From Alphaproteobacteria bacterium (GTDB lineage: Bacteria > Pseudomonadota > Alphaproteobacteria > ATCC43930 > CGMCC-115725), in NCBI GenBank assembly GCA_019240125.1, contig JAFAYW010000107.1, positions 62,001 through 126,000 on the forward strand: DNA of 64,000 bases. The letters are read 5' to 3'. This document shows, piece after piece, positions 1-9,395 of this stretch. Position 1 is the stretch's first letter, and every line of letters starts with the position of its first letter. The notes beneath the pieces are model-generated. The model ran no database searches and had not been told where the DNA came from. It was given only the letters and a program-made list of their open reading frames with translations. A program made the translations under genes and the position numbers.

Positions 1-522
1 GGCGGCGCTTTCCGGGTCCTCGCCAAGTGCGAGGTTGGTTTTCATGTGATTGAGGGCGCCGACCATCGCGGCGCGCTGCTCCGGAGTCAACCCGGCGCAG
101 GCCTCCTCGCGAACCTCGGCGTTGATCGCCAGTATGCGCTCTATCACATCCCATGCGACCGGCGTCAGCCATAGCGTCCGCACGCGGCGGTCGGTCGGAT
201 GCGGGTGGCGTTCGACCAAGCCTTCCTCGTGCAGCCGATCGAGCATGCGCACCAGCGCGATCGGCTCGATATCGAGCATCGTCGCAACCGCCGCCTGGCT
301 CAGGCCCTCGTTGCGCGCGATATAGAGGAGCGTGCGCGCCTGTTGCCGGGTGATCGGCAGACCCGTCTGCCGCGCCCGCCGCTCGAAACGGCGGCGGATC
401 ATGCGCGCCACATCGTGCACCAGCGCACCGATACTTGGTTGCAATGTGGCCTCGTCGAGCCGCTTTGCCCTGCCCGCGCCAGGGATCAGCGACACCGGCT
501 CTCCCATGTCATTCGGAGACAT
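1..522 (-). CDS. MarR-family transcriptional regulator (3' end beyond window)
   Basis: The reading frame opens at an ATG whose first base is 522 and runs off the left edge, so the C-terminus is missing; about 174 residues are visible. The middle shows a winged helix-turn-helix typical of MarR proteins, with 'ITRQQARTLLYIARNEGLSQ' followed by 'LVRMLDRLHEEGLVER' and the wing 'HPTDRRVRTLWLTP'. MarR proteins are dimeric repressors that release DNA when they bind small phenolic or hydrophobic ligands. It lies 39 bp downstream of the RND pump on the same strand, so it is probably the last gene of the efflux operon and its local regulator. A second in-frame ATG at 507 could also be the start. Confidence 0.85.
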   Translation of the reverse strand, partial: MSPNDMGEPVSLIPGAGRAKRLDEATLQPSIGALVHDVARMIRRRFERRARQTGLPITRQQARTLLYIARNEGLSQAAVATMLDIEPIALVRMLDRLHEEGLVERHPHPTDRRVRTLWLTPVAWDVIERILAINAEVREEACAGLTPEQRAAMVGALNHMKTNLALGEDPESAA

Positions 523-561
523 GGCGCCACCCCGTGCCAGATGCTTCGAGCATCGCGCGGC

Positions 562-3500
562 TCACTCCCCGTCACCGGCGGCGGCTTCCGCCGCCAGGCC
601 GGGATGCGGCGACGCATCGGTGAGGGCTGCTGCCAGACGGGACTGCCGCCGGTGGGTGCCGCCGACCCAACGCGCAAACCGCTCGAGATAGAGGTAGATG
701 ACCGGTGTCGTGTACAGCGTCAGCCACTGCGATACGAGCAGGCCACCGATGATCGCGATGCCTAGCGGCCGCCGCAACTCGGAACCCGCGCCCGATCCCA
801 TCGCGATCGGCAGGGCGCCGAACAGCGCCGCGAAGGTGGTCATCATGATCGGCCGGAAGCGCAGCAGGCAGGCTTCGTGGATCGCCTCCTGCGGGCTCTT
901 GCCTTCGTTGCGCTCGGCGTTAAGCGCGAAGTCGATCATCATGATCGCGTTCTTCTTGACGATACCGACGAGCAGCACGACGCCGATGATCGCGATGACG
1001 CTGAGATCGTAGTGCAGGATCATCAGCGCGAGCAGCGCGCCGACGCCCGCCGACGGCAACGCCGAGAGGATCGTGATCGGGTGGATGTAGCTCTCATAAA
1101 GAATGCCAAGCACGATGTAGACAACGAGGATCGCCGCCGCGACAAGAAGCGGTGTCGATGACAACGACGCCTGGAACGCCTGCGCGGTGCCCTGGAAGGC
1201 GCCGTCGATGGTCGGCGGCAGGTGCAGGTCGCGCTGCAATTGCTCGATGCGGGAAACGGCCTGGCCGATCGCATAACCCGGCGCCAGGTTGAACGACAGC
1301 GTCACCGCGGGGAATTGCCCCTGGTGGTTGATCGACAGCGCTTCGACCTTTGGGACAAAATGCGCGAAGGTGCTGAGCGGTATCTGCGCCCCGTTGGGCC
1401 CGGCCACATAGACGCGCGACAGCGCCGTCGGGTCATCCTGGAACTCGGGTTTGACCTCGAGGATGACTTTGTACTGGTTCGTCGACGTATACATGTTGGC
1501 GATCTGGCGCTGGCCGAACGCGTCATACAGCGTCTGGTCGATCAGTGACGGCGAGATACCGACACGCGACGCCGCGTCGCGATCGATCTCGATACCGAGA
1601 TGCGGCGAGGCTACCTGCTGGTCCGACGCGACATCCTGCAATTCGGGCAGCTTGCGCAGGCCCTCTTCCATCAACGGCGACCAGTGGTTGAGCTCGTCGC
1701 TGTCGGTGTCGGTCAGGGTGAATTGATACAGGGTGCGGCTGAGTCGGCCACCGACACTGATGTCCTGGCCGGATTGCATGAAAAACTTGACGCCTTGGAC
1801 CTTCGCCACCTGCGGCCGCAGGCGCTGAATGATCTGATTTGAGCTCAAATTACGCTGTTCATGCGGCTTCAGCTGGATGAAGAGGCGCGCGGTGTTCTCG
1901 GTCGGATTGTACGCGCTGGCGCCAGTGAACGAGAAGACGCCGGAGACATCGGGATCCTTCCGGACAACATCGACGATCTTCTGGTCGAGTTCGGCCATCG
2001 CCGCAAAGGAGATGTCTTCGCGTGCATCCGCCTGGCCGAAGATGAAGCCGGTATCCTGTTCGGGGAAGAAGCCCTTCGGGATAATGACGTACAGGTATCC
2101 CGTTACCCCAATCAGGATCAGGGTTGACAGCAAGGTCACAAACTGGTGGCGGAACACAAAACGCAGACCGCGATCATAGAGGCGCAGGAAAGCGTCGAAT
2201 GCGCCTTCGGCCATACGGCTGAATCGGCCGGGCGGCTTTGCGTGATCGTGCCCCTTCAGGAAGAGCGAGCACATCACCGGCGTCAGCGTCAGCGAGATGC
2301 ATGCCGAAGCGACGACCGCGACCGAGACGGTGACCGCAAACTCGCGGAACAGGCGGCCGATGATGCCGCTCATGAACAGGAGCGGGATGAACACCGCGAT
2401 CAGCGAGAAGGTAATCGAGATGATCGTAAAGCCGATCTGACCGGCCCCCTTCAGCGCGGCTTCGAAGGGCCGGTCGCCCTCTTCGAGATAGCGCACGATG
2501 TTCTCGATCATGACGATCGCGTCATCGACGACGAAACCGATGGAGATCGTCAACGCCATCAGCGAGATGTTGTCGAGGTTGAAATGCAGCCCGTACATGA
2601 CCGCGAGGGTGGCAAGCAGCGACAGCGGCACCGCGATGCTGGGGATCACGGTCGCCCACAATGTGCGCAGGAAGACGAAGATCACGATGACCACGAGGCC
2701 GACCGTCAGGATCATCGTGAACTGCACGTCCTTGACCGCGGCGCGCACCACCAGCGAACGGTCTGACACGAGTTCGAGATGAATCGAGGGCGGGAAGGAC
2801 TGCATGATGTGCGGGATCATCGACTGGATGCGGTCGACCAGTTCGTTGGTGTTGGCCCCGGCCTGCCGCTGGATCGAAAGTCCTTCCGCGGCGTGGTTGT
2901 AATACCAGGCGCCAATGCGGGCGTTCTGCTTGGCATCGATTGCGTTCCCGACATCCTTGATGCGGACCGGGGCGCCATTGCGATAGGCCACGATGACGTT
3001 GTTGTAATCCGCCGCCTTGAACAGCTGGTCGTTGGTGTCGAGCGTGTAGGTCTGGTTCTTGCCTTCCAGCACGCCTTTCGGCCGATCGACTGTCTGCGAT
3101 GTCAGGGCCGTCCGCACGTCCTCGAAGCCGAGCCCGTGCGACGCCAGAGCCTGCGGGTCGATCTGGACATGCGTCGAGTACGGTTGCTGACCAAAGATGC
3201 GCGCTTCCGAAACACCCGGCACGGTCGAGAGTTTCTGCGCCAGGATGGTGTAGGCGTAATCATCGACGCGATAGATCGGCATGGCGTCGGAAAAGGCCGC
3301 ATAGATCAGTACCGGCCGATCGGCCGGGTTGGTTTTTCGATAGGTCGGCGGCGACGGCAGATCGTTCGGCAACAGGCCGCTGGCCGCGGTGATCGCCTGC
3401 TGCACATCCTGCGCGGCCGCGTCGATATTGCGCTCAAGGTCGAATTGCAGCGTGATCGAAAGCGAGCCGATGCCGCTTGTCGAAGTCATCTGCGACAGCG

Positions 3501-3726
3501 ACGGGATTGCCGCGAATTGCTGTTCGAGCGGGGTTGCGACGGCCGACGCCATCGTGTCGGGGCTGGCGCCAGGATAGTTCACCGATACGACGATCGTCGG
3601 GAAATCGACGTTCGGCAGTGCGGCGACCGGCAACAGGCCATAGGCGGCGACGCCGAAGACCAGAATGCCCAGCATCAACAGCGACGTGGCGATAGGACGA
3701 CGGATAAACGGTTCCGAAATGCTCAT
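562..3726 (-). CDS. RND multidrug efflux pump, inner-membrane permease (MdtB/MdtC-like)
   Basis: A 1054-residue protein of normal length for the hydrophobe/amphiphile efflux RND family. It has the usual duplicated plan: an N-terminal membrane helix after 'MSISEPFIRRPIATSLLMLG', a large periplasmic loop, a helix bundle, then a second loop and bundle. The proton-relay aspartate pair is visible in 'GFVVDDAIVMIENI', and the matching lysine region in the second half is 'LVGIVKKNAIMMIDFAL'. These pumps form trimers and export drugs or other amphiphiles by proton antiport, using a periplasmic adaptor and an outer-membrane TolC channel. The adaptor is the gene just upstream; no TolC-type gene is in the window. 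Substrates cannot be inferred. Confidence 0.95.
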   Translation of the reverse strand: MSISEPFIRRPIATSLLMLGILVFGVAAYGLLPVAALPNVDFPTIVVSVNYPGASPDTMASAVATPLEQQFAAIPSLSQMTSTSGIGSLSITLQFDLERNIDAAAQDVQQAITAASGLLPNDLPSPPTYRKTNPADRPVLIYAAFSDAMPIYRVDDYAYTILAQKLSTVPGVSEARIFGQQPYSTHVQIDPQALASHGLGFEDVRTALTSQTVDRPKGVLEGKNQTYTLDTNDQLFKAADYNNVIVAYRNGAPVRIKDVGNAIDAKQNARIGAWYYNHAAEGLSIQRQAGANTNELVDRIQSMIPHIMQSFPPSIHLELVSDRSLVVRAAVKDVQFTMILTVGLVVIVIFVFLRTLWATVIPSIAVPLSLLATLAVMYGLHFNLDNISLMALTISIGFVVDDAIVMIENIVRYLEEGDRPFEAALKGAGQIGFTIISITFSLIAVFIPLLFMSGIIGRLFREFAVTVSVAVVASACISLTLTPVMCSLFLKGHDHAKPPGRFSRMAEGAFDAFLRLYDRGLRFVFRHQFVTLLSTLILIGVTGYLYVIIPKGFFPEQDTGFIFGQADAREDISFAAMAELDQKIVDVVRKDPDVSGVFSFTGASAYNPTENTARLFIQLKPHEQRNLSSNQIIQRLRPQVAKVQGVKFFMQSGQDISVGGRLSRTLYQFTLTDTDSDELNHWSPLMEEGLRKLPELQDVASDQQVASPHLGIEIDRDAASRVGISPSLIDQTLYDAFGQRQIANMYTSTNQYKVILEVKPEFQDDPTALSRVYVAGPNGAQIPLSTFAHFVPKVEALSINHQGQFPAVTLSFNLAPGYAIGQAVSRIEQLQRDLHLPPTIDGAFQGTAQAFQASLSSTPLLVAAAILVVYIVLGILYESYIHPITILSALPSAGVGALLALMILHYDLSVIAIIGVVLLVGIVKKNAIMMIDFALNAERNEGKSPQEAIHEACLLRFRPIMMTTFAALFGALPIAMGSGAGSELRRPLGIAIIGGLLVSQWLTLYTTPVIYLYLERFARWVGGTHRRQSRLAAALTDASPHPGLAAEAAAGDGE

Positions 3727-3783
3727 CGGGAACGGCCTTGACTGATATCTTGAGACAGCGGGTGGGAGAGGCGCTGGAAGGAG

Positions 3784-4935
3784 CTAACCCGCCGTTCCCG
3801 CCTGTCCTGGTTGCTCGACTTTGACTCGGGCGCCATCGGTGAGACGGTATTGCCCATCAACCACGACCCGCTCGCCGGGCTTGAGCCCCTTGCCGATGAC
3901 CGCGATCCCGTCCTGCACCGAGGTTACGTCAACCGGTCGCCGCTGCGCTTTTTCCTGATCGTCGATCACGTACACATAACTGCCCTTGGGCCCGACCTGC
4001 ACGGTCTGCGACGGCACCGTCGGCACGCCCGAGCGGGTATCGAGGATCAGCCGTAGATTGACGAACGCGCCCGGCCACAGGCGCTCATCCTGGTTATCGA
4101 AGCTCGCTTTCAGGTGGATCGTGCCGGTCGCCTGATCGATCGCGTTGTCGATCAAGGTCAGCTTGCCTTCCGACAGCATCTTCTTGTCGTCGTCGCCATA
4201 GGCGCGCACGACCAGCGGCGCCTTGGTCTGCTGCTCGCGGATCTGGTCGAGAAAATTCTGCGATAGCGTGAAGCTGACAAAGATCGGCTTGATTTGAGCG
4301 ATCGTCACCAGTCCGTTGGTATCGTTGGCATGGATGATGTTGCCGATATCGACGAGCCGGGCGCTTAGACGTCCATCAACCGGCGCCCGGATATCCGTGT
4401 AGCCAAGATTGACCTTGGCGCTCTCGATTGCCGCGTCATCGCCTTTCAGCGCGGCTTGCAGGGTAGCGACCTGCGCCCGCTGCTGGTCATAACTTTGCCG
4501 CGTCTGATAGCCGGAGCCGACCAGCTGGCTGTAGCGATCCAGGTCGAGCTGGGCATTGGCGAGCTGCACTTCGTCCTTCGCCTTCGCCGCCTGTGCCTGG
4601 TCGAGTGCCGCCTGATAGGTGCGCGGATCGATCTGGAACAGCGGGTCGCCGGCCCTGACTTCCTGGCCTTCGGTGAAGTTGACCTTCATGATCTGGCCAT
4701 CAACGCGGCTCTTGATGGTGACCATGTTGTAGGCCTGCACCGAGCCGATGCCGTGCAGGAACAGCGGCACATCCGCGGCGGTGACCGTCCCCGCCGTGAC
4801 CGGGACACCCGGCTGTACGGGGGGCGGCGGCGCGGCCTCGTCGGCGGCATGCGCTGGCGGTTCAGCGATCTGCGGAAAGGCGGCGACGCCGATCAAACCC
4901 AGGCCGGCTAAAACAGCGATCGCGACCTTCCTCAT
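3784..4935 (-). CDS. RND efflux periplasmic adaptor (membrane fusion protein, HlyD/MdtA-like)
   Basis: The start is set at 4935 rather than the longer open frame from 5058. Here an ATG has a good ribosome site (GGGAGG, 7 bases upstream) and opens a clean signal peptide, 'MRKVAIAVLAGLGLIGVAAF'. The 383-residue product has the adaptor order: biotinyl-lipoyl-like half ('VTIKSRVDGQIMKVNFTEGQ'), alpha-helical hairpin, second lipoyl half ('YTDIRAPVDGRLSARLVDIG') and beta-barrel. It links the inner-membrane RND permease, 57 bp downstream, to an outer-membrane channel. Promoter, adaptor, pump and MarR regulator look like one transcription unit. Confidence 0.93.
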   Translation of the reverse strand: MRKVAIAVLAGLGLIGVAAFPQIAEPPAHAADEAAPPPPVQPGVPVTAGTVTAADVPLFLHGIGSVQAYNMVTIKSRVDGQIMKVNFTEGQEVRAGDPLFQIDPRTYQAALDQAQAAKAKDEVQLANAQLDLDRYSQLVGSGYQTRQSYDQQRAQVATLQAALKGDDAAIESAKVNLGYTDIRAPVDGRLSARLVDIGNIIHANDTNGLVTIAQIKPIFVSFTLSQNFLDQIREQQTKAPLVVRAYGDDDKKMLSEGKLTLIDNAIDQATGTIHLKASFDNQDERLWPGAFVNLRLILDTRSGVPTVPSQTVQVGPKGSYVYVIDDQEKAQRRPVDVTSVQDGIAVIGKGLKPGERVVVDGQYRLTDGARVKVEQPGQAGTAG

Positions 4936-4970
4936 GCCAACGCCTCCCGCCAAGCGAGCATATGTAACAT

Positions 4971-4983
4971 GTCTATTATAGAC
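4971..4983. promoter_or_regulatory. 13-bp perfect palindrome over the efflux operon promoter; possible MarR operator
   Basis: GTCTAT-T-ATAGAC is a perfect inverted repeat 36 bp upstream of the adaptor start. Read on the minus strand it contains TATAAT, a consensus -10 box, so a protein bound there would block the adaptor promoter. The operon encodes a MarR protein, which makes this the obvious operator candidate; that link is inference. Confidence 0.45.
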
Positions 4984-5128
4984 GATGCCTATATGTACCA
5001 CCCCTCCTATTCGGGATGAATGCAGATTTCGTTCCGTCGGCGCGACAAGCTGCCGCAAATCGGCATTTGGACCCGCCGCGGTTAAGCGGCATCATCGGCG
5101 CATTACGGGTTTAGGGAGGTACCATCCA

Positions 5129-6541
5129 ATGGCTGCACATGACGCGTTGCGCACGATCCTGCCGGTTGTCGGCTGGTCTCCCGATCTCGGGCGCTCGGTC
5201 GAGTTTACCGGTGGCACAGACCCGATCCTGCCCACGCCGTTCAAGATCAGCGAGACGGCGGCCGCGACGGTCGCCGCGATCGGTCTCGCCGTCTCCGACC
5301 TCTGGCAGTTGCGGGGCGGCAAGCCGCAGCAGGTCAGTGTCGACGCGCGGCGTGCGACCGCCTCGCTGCGCAGCGGTCATTACCTCAAGATGGAGCAGGC
5401 TCAGGTCAAGCATGACCGCAATCCGGTCATGGGCATGTACCCGGCCAGGGACGGGCACTGGAGCTACATCCACGCCAATTTCCCCAACCACCGCGCCGCC
5501 GCACTGAAGGTGCTGGGCGTGCCGGAGGATCGCGAGGCGGTGCGGGCGGCGGTCGCGAAGTGGGACGCGCTGGAGCTTGAAGAGGCGATCATCGCCGCCA
5601 AGGGCGCTGGTGGCATGGTGCGCAGCATGGCGGAATGGGCCAGGCACCCGCAGGCCGCCGCCATCGCCTCATTGCCGCTGCTCGAAGTCATCAAGATTGG
5701 CGAGGCGCCCCCGGAGAAACTGCCGGATGGCGACCGGCCGCTATCCGGCATTCGCGTACTCGATCTGACCCGAGTGCTGGCGGGTCCGAGTTCAGCCCGT
5801 ACATTGGCCGAGCACGGCGCCGATGTGCTGAAGATCACCGCACCGCATCTGCCCAATCTCGGCTATCAGGAATTCGATACCGGCCACGGCAAATTGTCGG
5901 CGCACCTCGACCTGCGGCAGCCGAAGGATCTCGAGACGCTGAAGGGGCTGGTGCGCGAAACCGATCTGTTTGTCCAGGGATATCGTCCCGGCACGCTCGG
6001 CGGCCGCGGTCTTTCGCCGGAAGAGCTGAGCAAACTGCGTCCAGGCCTCATCTATGTGTCGCTGTGCGCGTTCAGCCATGTCGGGCCATGGGCATCGCGG
6101 CGTGGCTTTGACACGGTGGTGCAGAATGTCAGCGGCATTACCACCCGGCAAGGCGAGGTGTTCCCCGGTAAGGAGCCCGGCCCGCAATTCTACCCAGTGT
6201 CGGCCATCGACTATCTCACCGGCTATCTGATGGCGTTCGGCGCGCTGGTCGCGCTCGGCCGGCGGGCGCGCGAGGGCGGCAGCTGGCTGGTGCGCATCTC
6301 GCTGGCGCAAGCCGGCAAATGGCTGGTTGATCGCGGCGAGGTGCCGGAAAGCCAGCTCCAGGACATTCCCGCCGAGTTCACCCCCCAGGAACTCGAAGCC
6401 TGGTCGATGGAGAGCAACACGCCAGCCGGCAAGTTGCGCCATCTCGCGCCGACGCTGCAGCTGTCGGAGACGCAACCGCGCTGGGCACGCCCCTCGGTGC
6501 CGCTCGGCTATCACGATCCGGTATGGCCGGCCCGCCCGTAA
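5129..6541 (+). CDS. CoA-transferase family III (CaiB/BaiF) protein
   Basis: The start is placed at the ATG at 5129, which follows a strong GGGAGGT ribosome site. The 470-residue product has a weakly conserved N-terminal third, then the recognisable family III core beginning 'LSGIRVLDLTRVLAGPSSAR' and continuing through 'LAEHGADVLKI', 'LDLR' and 'LFVQGYRPGTL'. These enzymes move CoA between carboxylic acids through an aspartyl-CoA intermediate. The protein resembles longer members with a degenerate extra N-terminal half. It reads divergently from the efflux operon and shows no clear functional partner here, so the substrate is unknown. Confidence 0.85.
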   Translation: MAAHDALRTILPVVGWSPDLGRSVEFTGGTDPILPTPFKISETAAATVAAIGLAVSDLWQLRGGKPQQVSVDARRATASLRSGHYLKMEQAQVKHDRNPVMGMYPARDGHWSYIHANFPNHRAAALKVLGVPEDREAVRAAVAKWDALELEEAIIAAKGAGGMVRSMAEWARHPQAAAIASLPLLEVIKIGEAPPEKLPDGDRPLSGIRVLDLTRVLAGPSSARTLAEHGADVLKITAPHLPNLGYQEFDTGHGKLSAHLDLRQPKDLETLKGLVRETDLFVQGYRPGTLGGRGLSPEELSKLRPGLIYVSLCAFSHVGPWASRRGFDTVVQNVSGITTRQGEVFPGKEPGPQFYPVSAIDYLTGYLMAFGALVALGRRAREGGSWLVRISLAQAGKWLVDRGEVPESQLQDIPAEFTPQELEAWSMESNTPAGKLRHLAPTLQLSETQPRWARPSVPLGYHDPVWPARP

Positions 6542-6681
6542 CCGACGCGGCAAAGCGAGCGCCGCGCCGGCCAAGGCCAAAGCCGGCGCTGTCGCCCGAC
6601 GCGCTGATCGCCGGCACCAGCAAGCGCGGCCGCATTCGCCTGACCGAGAAACGCGCCCCGCGCAAACCGCCCTGGCGTTAG
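6523..6681 (+). CDS. Possible 52-residue basic peptide overlapping the CoA-transferase end
   Basis: An ATG at 6523 inside the last codons of the CoA-transferase opens a frame of 52 residues ending at a TAG at 6681. The product is rich in Arg, Lys and Pro and ends 'GRIRLTEKRAPRKPPWR'. The 19-bp overlap would allow translational coupling. No family is recognised and there is no strong ribosome site, so it may be chance coding in GC-rich DNA. Confidence 0.3.
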   Translation: MAGPPVTDAAKRAPRRPRPKPALSPDALIAGTSKRGRIRLTEKRAPRKPPWR

Positions 6682-6715
6682 ATGACACCGTCGGCCGTGA
6701 AGGCCGGCGAGCATT

Positions 6716-6741
6716 CCTCCCGCGACGCCCGTCGCGGGAGG
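6716..6741. terminator. Strong hairpin between convergent genes
   Basis: An 11-bp perfect stem (CCTCCCGCGAC / GTCGCGGGAGG) closes a 4-base loop between the CoA-transferase and the convergent NIPSNAP gene. There is no clear U-tract on either side, but position and stability fit a two-way terminator. Confidence 0.6.
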
Positions 6742-6759
6742 AGTTCGGGCTGCCGGCAG

Positions 6760-7380
6760 CTACTTCAGGGGCGAGAACGCGGCTGGAACAACGAGCATGT
6801 TCTCCTGCTTGAGCATGCGCCCGGGCGCACCGCCCTTCGGCGGCCAGATGCCTTCGCGCCGCGCCTTGTCGCGCACCGCAAAGCGCTCAGCAGCGTCTTT
6901 GTAGGCCCAGATGTGGCACCACAGATTGAGGTCGCCGATCTCGGAATGGCCGGCGAAGACCAAGGGCGACAGCTTGACGCGCTCGCCGATCTGCGCCGAC
7001 CAGCGCTCGATCTGCTCGGGGATCATGCCGGGCGCCATCGTGTAGATGCGGATTTCATAGAGGCCGCCATGCTGCGCCGGCGCCAGCTTTGGCGAGAACG
7101 GCGCCGGGATGAAGATCTGGCTCTTCTGCTCGACGACAAATTCGCGCGTGTTAGGCGGCCAGCCTTCCATCTTGACGGCCTCGCCGCGGATGCGGGTGCG
7201 CTCGTCCATCGTCTCATATGGCCAGACATGGATGACCTGATTGAGCGGCCCGACTTCGCTGTGCCAGAAGGCGGCCAGCGGTGACAGCTTGGCCCGGTTT
7301 GGCAAGGCCGCGGCAAAGCGCTCCTCGAATTGCGGCGTAGTGCCCGGTTTCAGCGTGTAGGTACGCATCTCGACGATCAT
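6760..7380 (-). CDS. NIPSNAP family protein with two ferredoxin-like repeats
   Basis: The start at 7380 follows a purine-rich ribosome site and gives 206 residues beginning 'MIVEMRTYTLKPGTTPQFEE'. A second copy of the fold starts near residue 110 with 'YEIRIYTMAPGMIPEQIERW', so the protein is a tandem of two NIPSNAP (dimeric alpha-beta barrel) modules. Each copy has the family pattern of an 'R.YT..PG' opening and a 'W.H.EIG.LN...H.W.Y' core. The biochemical role of bacterial NIPSNAP proteins is poorly defined; many sit near catabolic genes. It is divergent from an MFS carrier 185 bp away and may share its promoter region. Confidence 0.88.
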   Translation of the reverse strand: MIVEMRTYTLKPGTTPQFEERFAAALPNRAKLSPLAAFWHSEVGPLNQVIHVWPYETMDERTRIRGEAVKMEGWPPNTREFVVEQKSQIFIPAPFSPKLAPAQHGGLYEIRIYTMAPGMIPEQIERWSAQIGERVKLSPLVFAGHSEIGDLNLWCHIWAYKDAAERFAVRDKARREGIWPPKGGAPGRMLKQENMLVVPAAFSPLK

Positions 7381-7565
7381 GACGGCTCCTCCTCTGGATC
7401 CCTTGGGGGTGACCGGACGAGACGCTAGACCCGTCGACGGGCGCGAACAAGCGGTCGCTGACACCACGCCGCGGCGGCAGCGCCGGCGGGCGATCCGCAA
7501 TGGGCATTTCGCAATCCGCCGCGTAGCGCTACGCTTCCTCCATAAGAAGTTGGGAGGAGGACGCC

Positions 7566-8882
7566 ATGGCCCATGTGCCAAGCGCCATCGAGCGGTCGGC
7601 GATGCGCAAAATCTATCTGCGGCTGCTGCCGTTTGGCTGCCTGTGCATGGTGGTCTGCTATCTGGATCGCATCAATGTCGGGTTCGCGGCGTTGACGATG
7701 CGCGGCGAATTGGGACTCAGCGCAACCGCATTCGGGTTTGGTGCAGGCTGCTTCTATGCCGGTTACTGCACGTTCGAAGTGCCGAGCAACATTATCCTTA
7801 CGAAAGTCGGGGCGCGCTTCTGGATTGCCCGCATCATGATCAGCTGGGGCATCCTCTCGATGGGCATGGCGCTGGTCTGGAGCACTACCAGCTTTGTGAC
7901 ATTGCGATTTCTGCTGGGGCTCGCGGAGGCCGGGTTCTTCCCCGGCATGCTGCTTTATTTCACCTACTGGTTTCCGGCGGTGCACCGGGCCCGCATGGTC
8001 GCCTGGTTTGGCGTGGCGACACCGCTTGCCGTGGCGATCGGCGGGCCGATTTCGTCCTACCTGATGCTGCTTGACGGGACATGGGGGCTCTCCGGCTGGA
8101 AATGGCTGTTTGTCGGCGAGGGTTTTCCGGCCGTGATCCTCGGGCTGGTCTGTCTCGCCTATCTGGTCGACGGGCCGGCGAAGGCCGCCTGGCTGACCGC
8201 GGAGGAAAAGGCCTGGCTCGCCACCGAGATGGAACGCGAGCGGCGCGAGGTCAGCGCGCGGGGCGAGTACACGCTGTGGCAGACCCTGGCCAATATTCGG
8301 GTGCTGGCGTTGTCGGCGATCTATTTCGGCGTCGTCACCGCCAGCGTCGGCCTGGTGCTGTTTGCGCCGCAGATCATCAAGCAATCCGGCTTGTCGAATT
8401 TCGCGACGGGGTTCGTCACCTCGATCCCCTATATCGCGGGGGTCATCGGCATGCTCGCATGGGGGCACCTTTCCGACCGCATGAATGAGCGCCGCTGGAA
8501 CCTGTTTTTCGGCTGTGCCTTGGCGGTGGTGGCCCTGATCCTGGCTGGCGCGACGGTGGGGACCTATGTGGCGGTCGCCGCGATGTGTCTGGCGACGGTT
8601 GGGTTTTACGGTTCGAAGGGGCCGTTCTGGTCATTGCCCAATACCTTCCTGACGGGAACCTCGGCAGCGGCCGGCCTCGCCTTTATCAACTCGGTCGGCA
8701 ATATCGGCGGATGGTTCGGGCCGACCATTGTGGGCTGGGTCGCCGACCAGACTGGCGGGTTCCAGGGCGGGCTGTACGCGCTGGGTCTGTTCGTGGCACT
8801 TGCCGCGGTGGTAACGGTGGTCGGCATTCCGGCCCAGCGCCGTCTCGCGGCAGCTCCGGCGTTCGAGCCAGCCGCCGAATAA
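7566..8882 (+). CDS. MFS transporter, anion:cation symporter (ACS) family
   Basis: A 438-residue, 12-helix protein that starts after a good GGGAGGAGG ribosome site. The N-terminus carries the ACS-family signature 'LPFGCLCMVVCYLDRINVGFAAL', and the helix 4-5 region has 'RFLLGLAEAGFFPGMLLYFTYWF', both typical of carriers for organic anions such as tartrate, phthalate, hexuronates or hydroxyphenylacetate. It lies in the inner membrane and imports with protons or sodium. No catabolic enzyme sits beside it apart from the divergent NIPSNAP gene, so the substrate is open. Confidence 0.92.
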   Translation: MAHVPSAIERSAMRKIYLRLLPFGCLCMVVCYLDRINVGFAALTMRGELGLSATAFGFGAGCFYAGYCTFEVPSNIILTKVGARFWIARIMISWGILSMGMALVWSTTSFVTLRFLLGLAEAGFFPGMLLYFTYWFPAVHRARMVAWFGVATPLAVAIGGPISSYLMLLDGTWGLSGWKWLFVGEGFPAVILGLVCLAYLVDGPAKAAWLTAEEKAWLATEMERERREVSARGEYTLWQTLANIRVLALSAIYFGVVTASVGLVLFAPQIIKQSGLSNFATGFVTSIPYIAGVIGMLAWGHLSDRMNERRWNLFFGCALAVVALILAGATVGTYVAVAAMCLATVGFYGSKGPFWSLPNTFLTGTSAAAGLAFINSVGNIGGWFGPTIVGWVADQTGGFQGGLYALGLFVALAAVVTVVGIPAQRRLAAAPAFEPAAE

Positions 8883-8940
8883 CGCCGGTGCCGGGCGCAA
8901 CACCCCCGGCCATGGCCGACAAAACGGTGAAAGCTCGGCG

Positions 8941-9135
8941 ATGGAAGACGAGGGTTACGTTGACGACGATTTCATCGCCGAGAGCGCGTGGGAATATGTC
9001 GCGGTCCACGGCGCCGCGAGCCTGCCGCTCTTGCGCAAGCTGGCGGACAGCGCCGCGGCTGCGGGCGATGTGGTAACAGCGGAAACCTGGCGCGCCATCG
9101 CCGAAACCGCCAGCCACATCCTGCCGAAAGGCTGA
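8941..9135 (+). CDS. Small acidic helical protein of unknown function
   Basis: A 64-residue frame starting 'MEDEGYVDDDFIAESAWEYV' and ending 'AETASHILPKG'. It looks like real coding: acidic N-terminus, then alternating Ala/Leu helices without low-complexity runs, and no competing gene on the other strand. It lies between the MFS gene and tRNA-Ser. I do not recognise a named family. Confidence 0.6.
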   Translation: MEDEGYVDDDFIAESAWEYVAVHGAASLPLLRKLADSAAAAGDVVTAETWRAIAETASHILPKG

Positions 9136-9192
9136 CCCGGCAACGCATCGCGACAAGGTATTCGCTGCGGCCTATGCTAAACTGCGCCACTT

Positions 9193-9282
9193 GGATGGGT
9201 GGCCGAGTGGTTTAAGGCACCGGTCTTGAAAACCGGCGTGGGGGCAACCTCACCGTGGGTTCGAATCCCACCCCATCCGCCA
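9193..9282 (+). tRNA. tRNA-Ser (anticodon UGA)
   Basis: A 90-base class II tRNA. The acceptor strands GGATGGG (9193-9199) and CCCATCC (9272-9278) pair, followed by G and an encoded CCA. The D-arm 'GGCCGAGTGGTTTAAGGC', an anticodon loop reading CTTGAAA (anticodon TGA), a long variable arm and the TPsi loop TTCGAAT are all present. The 3' end borders a block of foreign-looking DNA, which suggests use as an integration site. Confidence 0.97.
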
Positions 9283-9395
9283 TCCTCTCATTTCCAGCGG
9301 TCTCGGGTTGTCTCAGAATACGCAGCAATGCTGGGCCGTCTGGGTGCGTACTGTCTACCGTGATCTCTCCTCGCATCCTATAATCTCACTCCGAG

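Noticed and set aside
199-765. Plus-strand open frames of 100-200 codons across the efflux region
   Set aside because: They mirror the MarR and RND genes, have Arg/His-rich composition typical of antisense frames in GC-rich DNA, and match no family.
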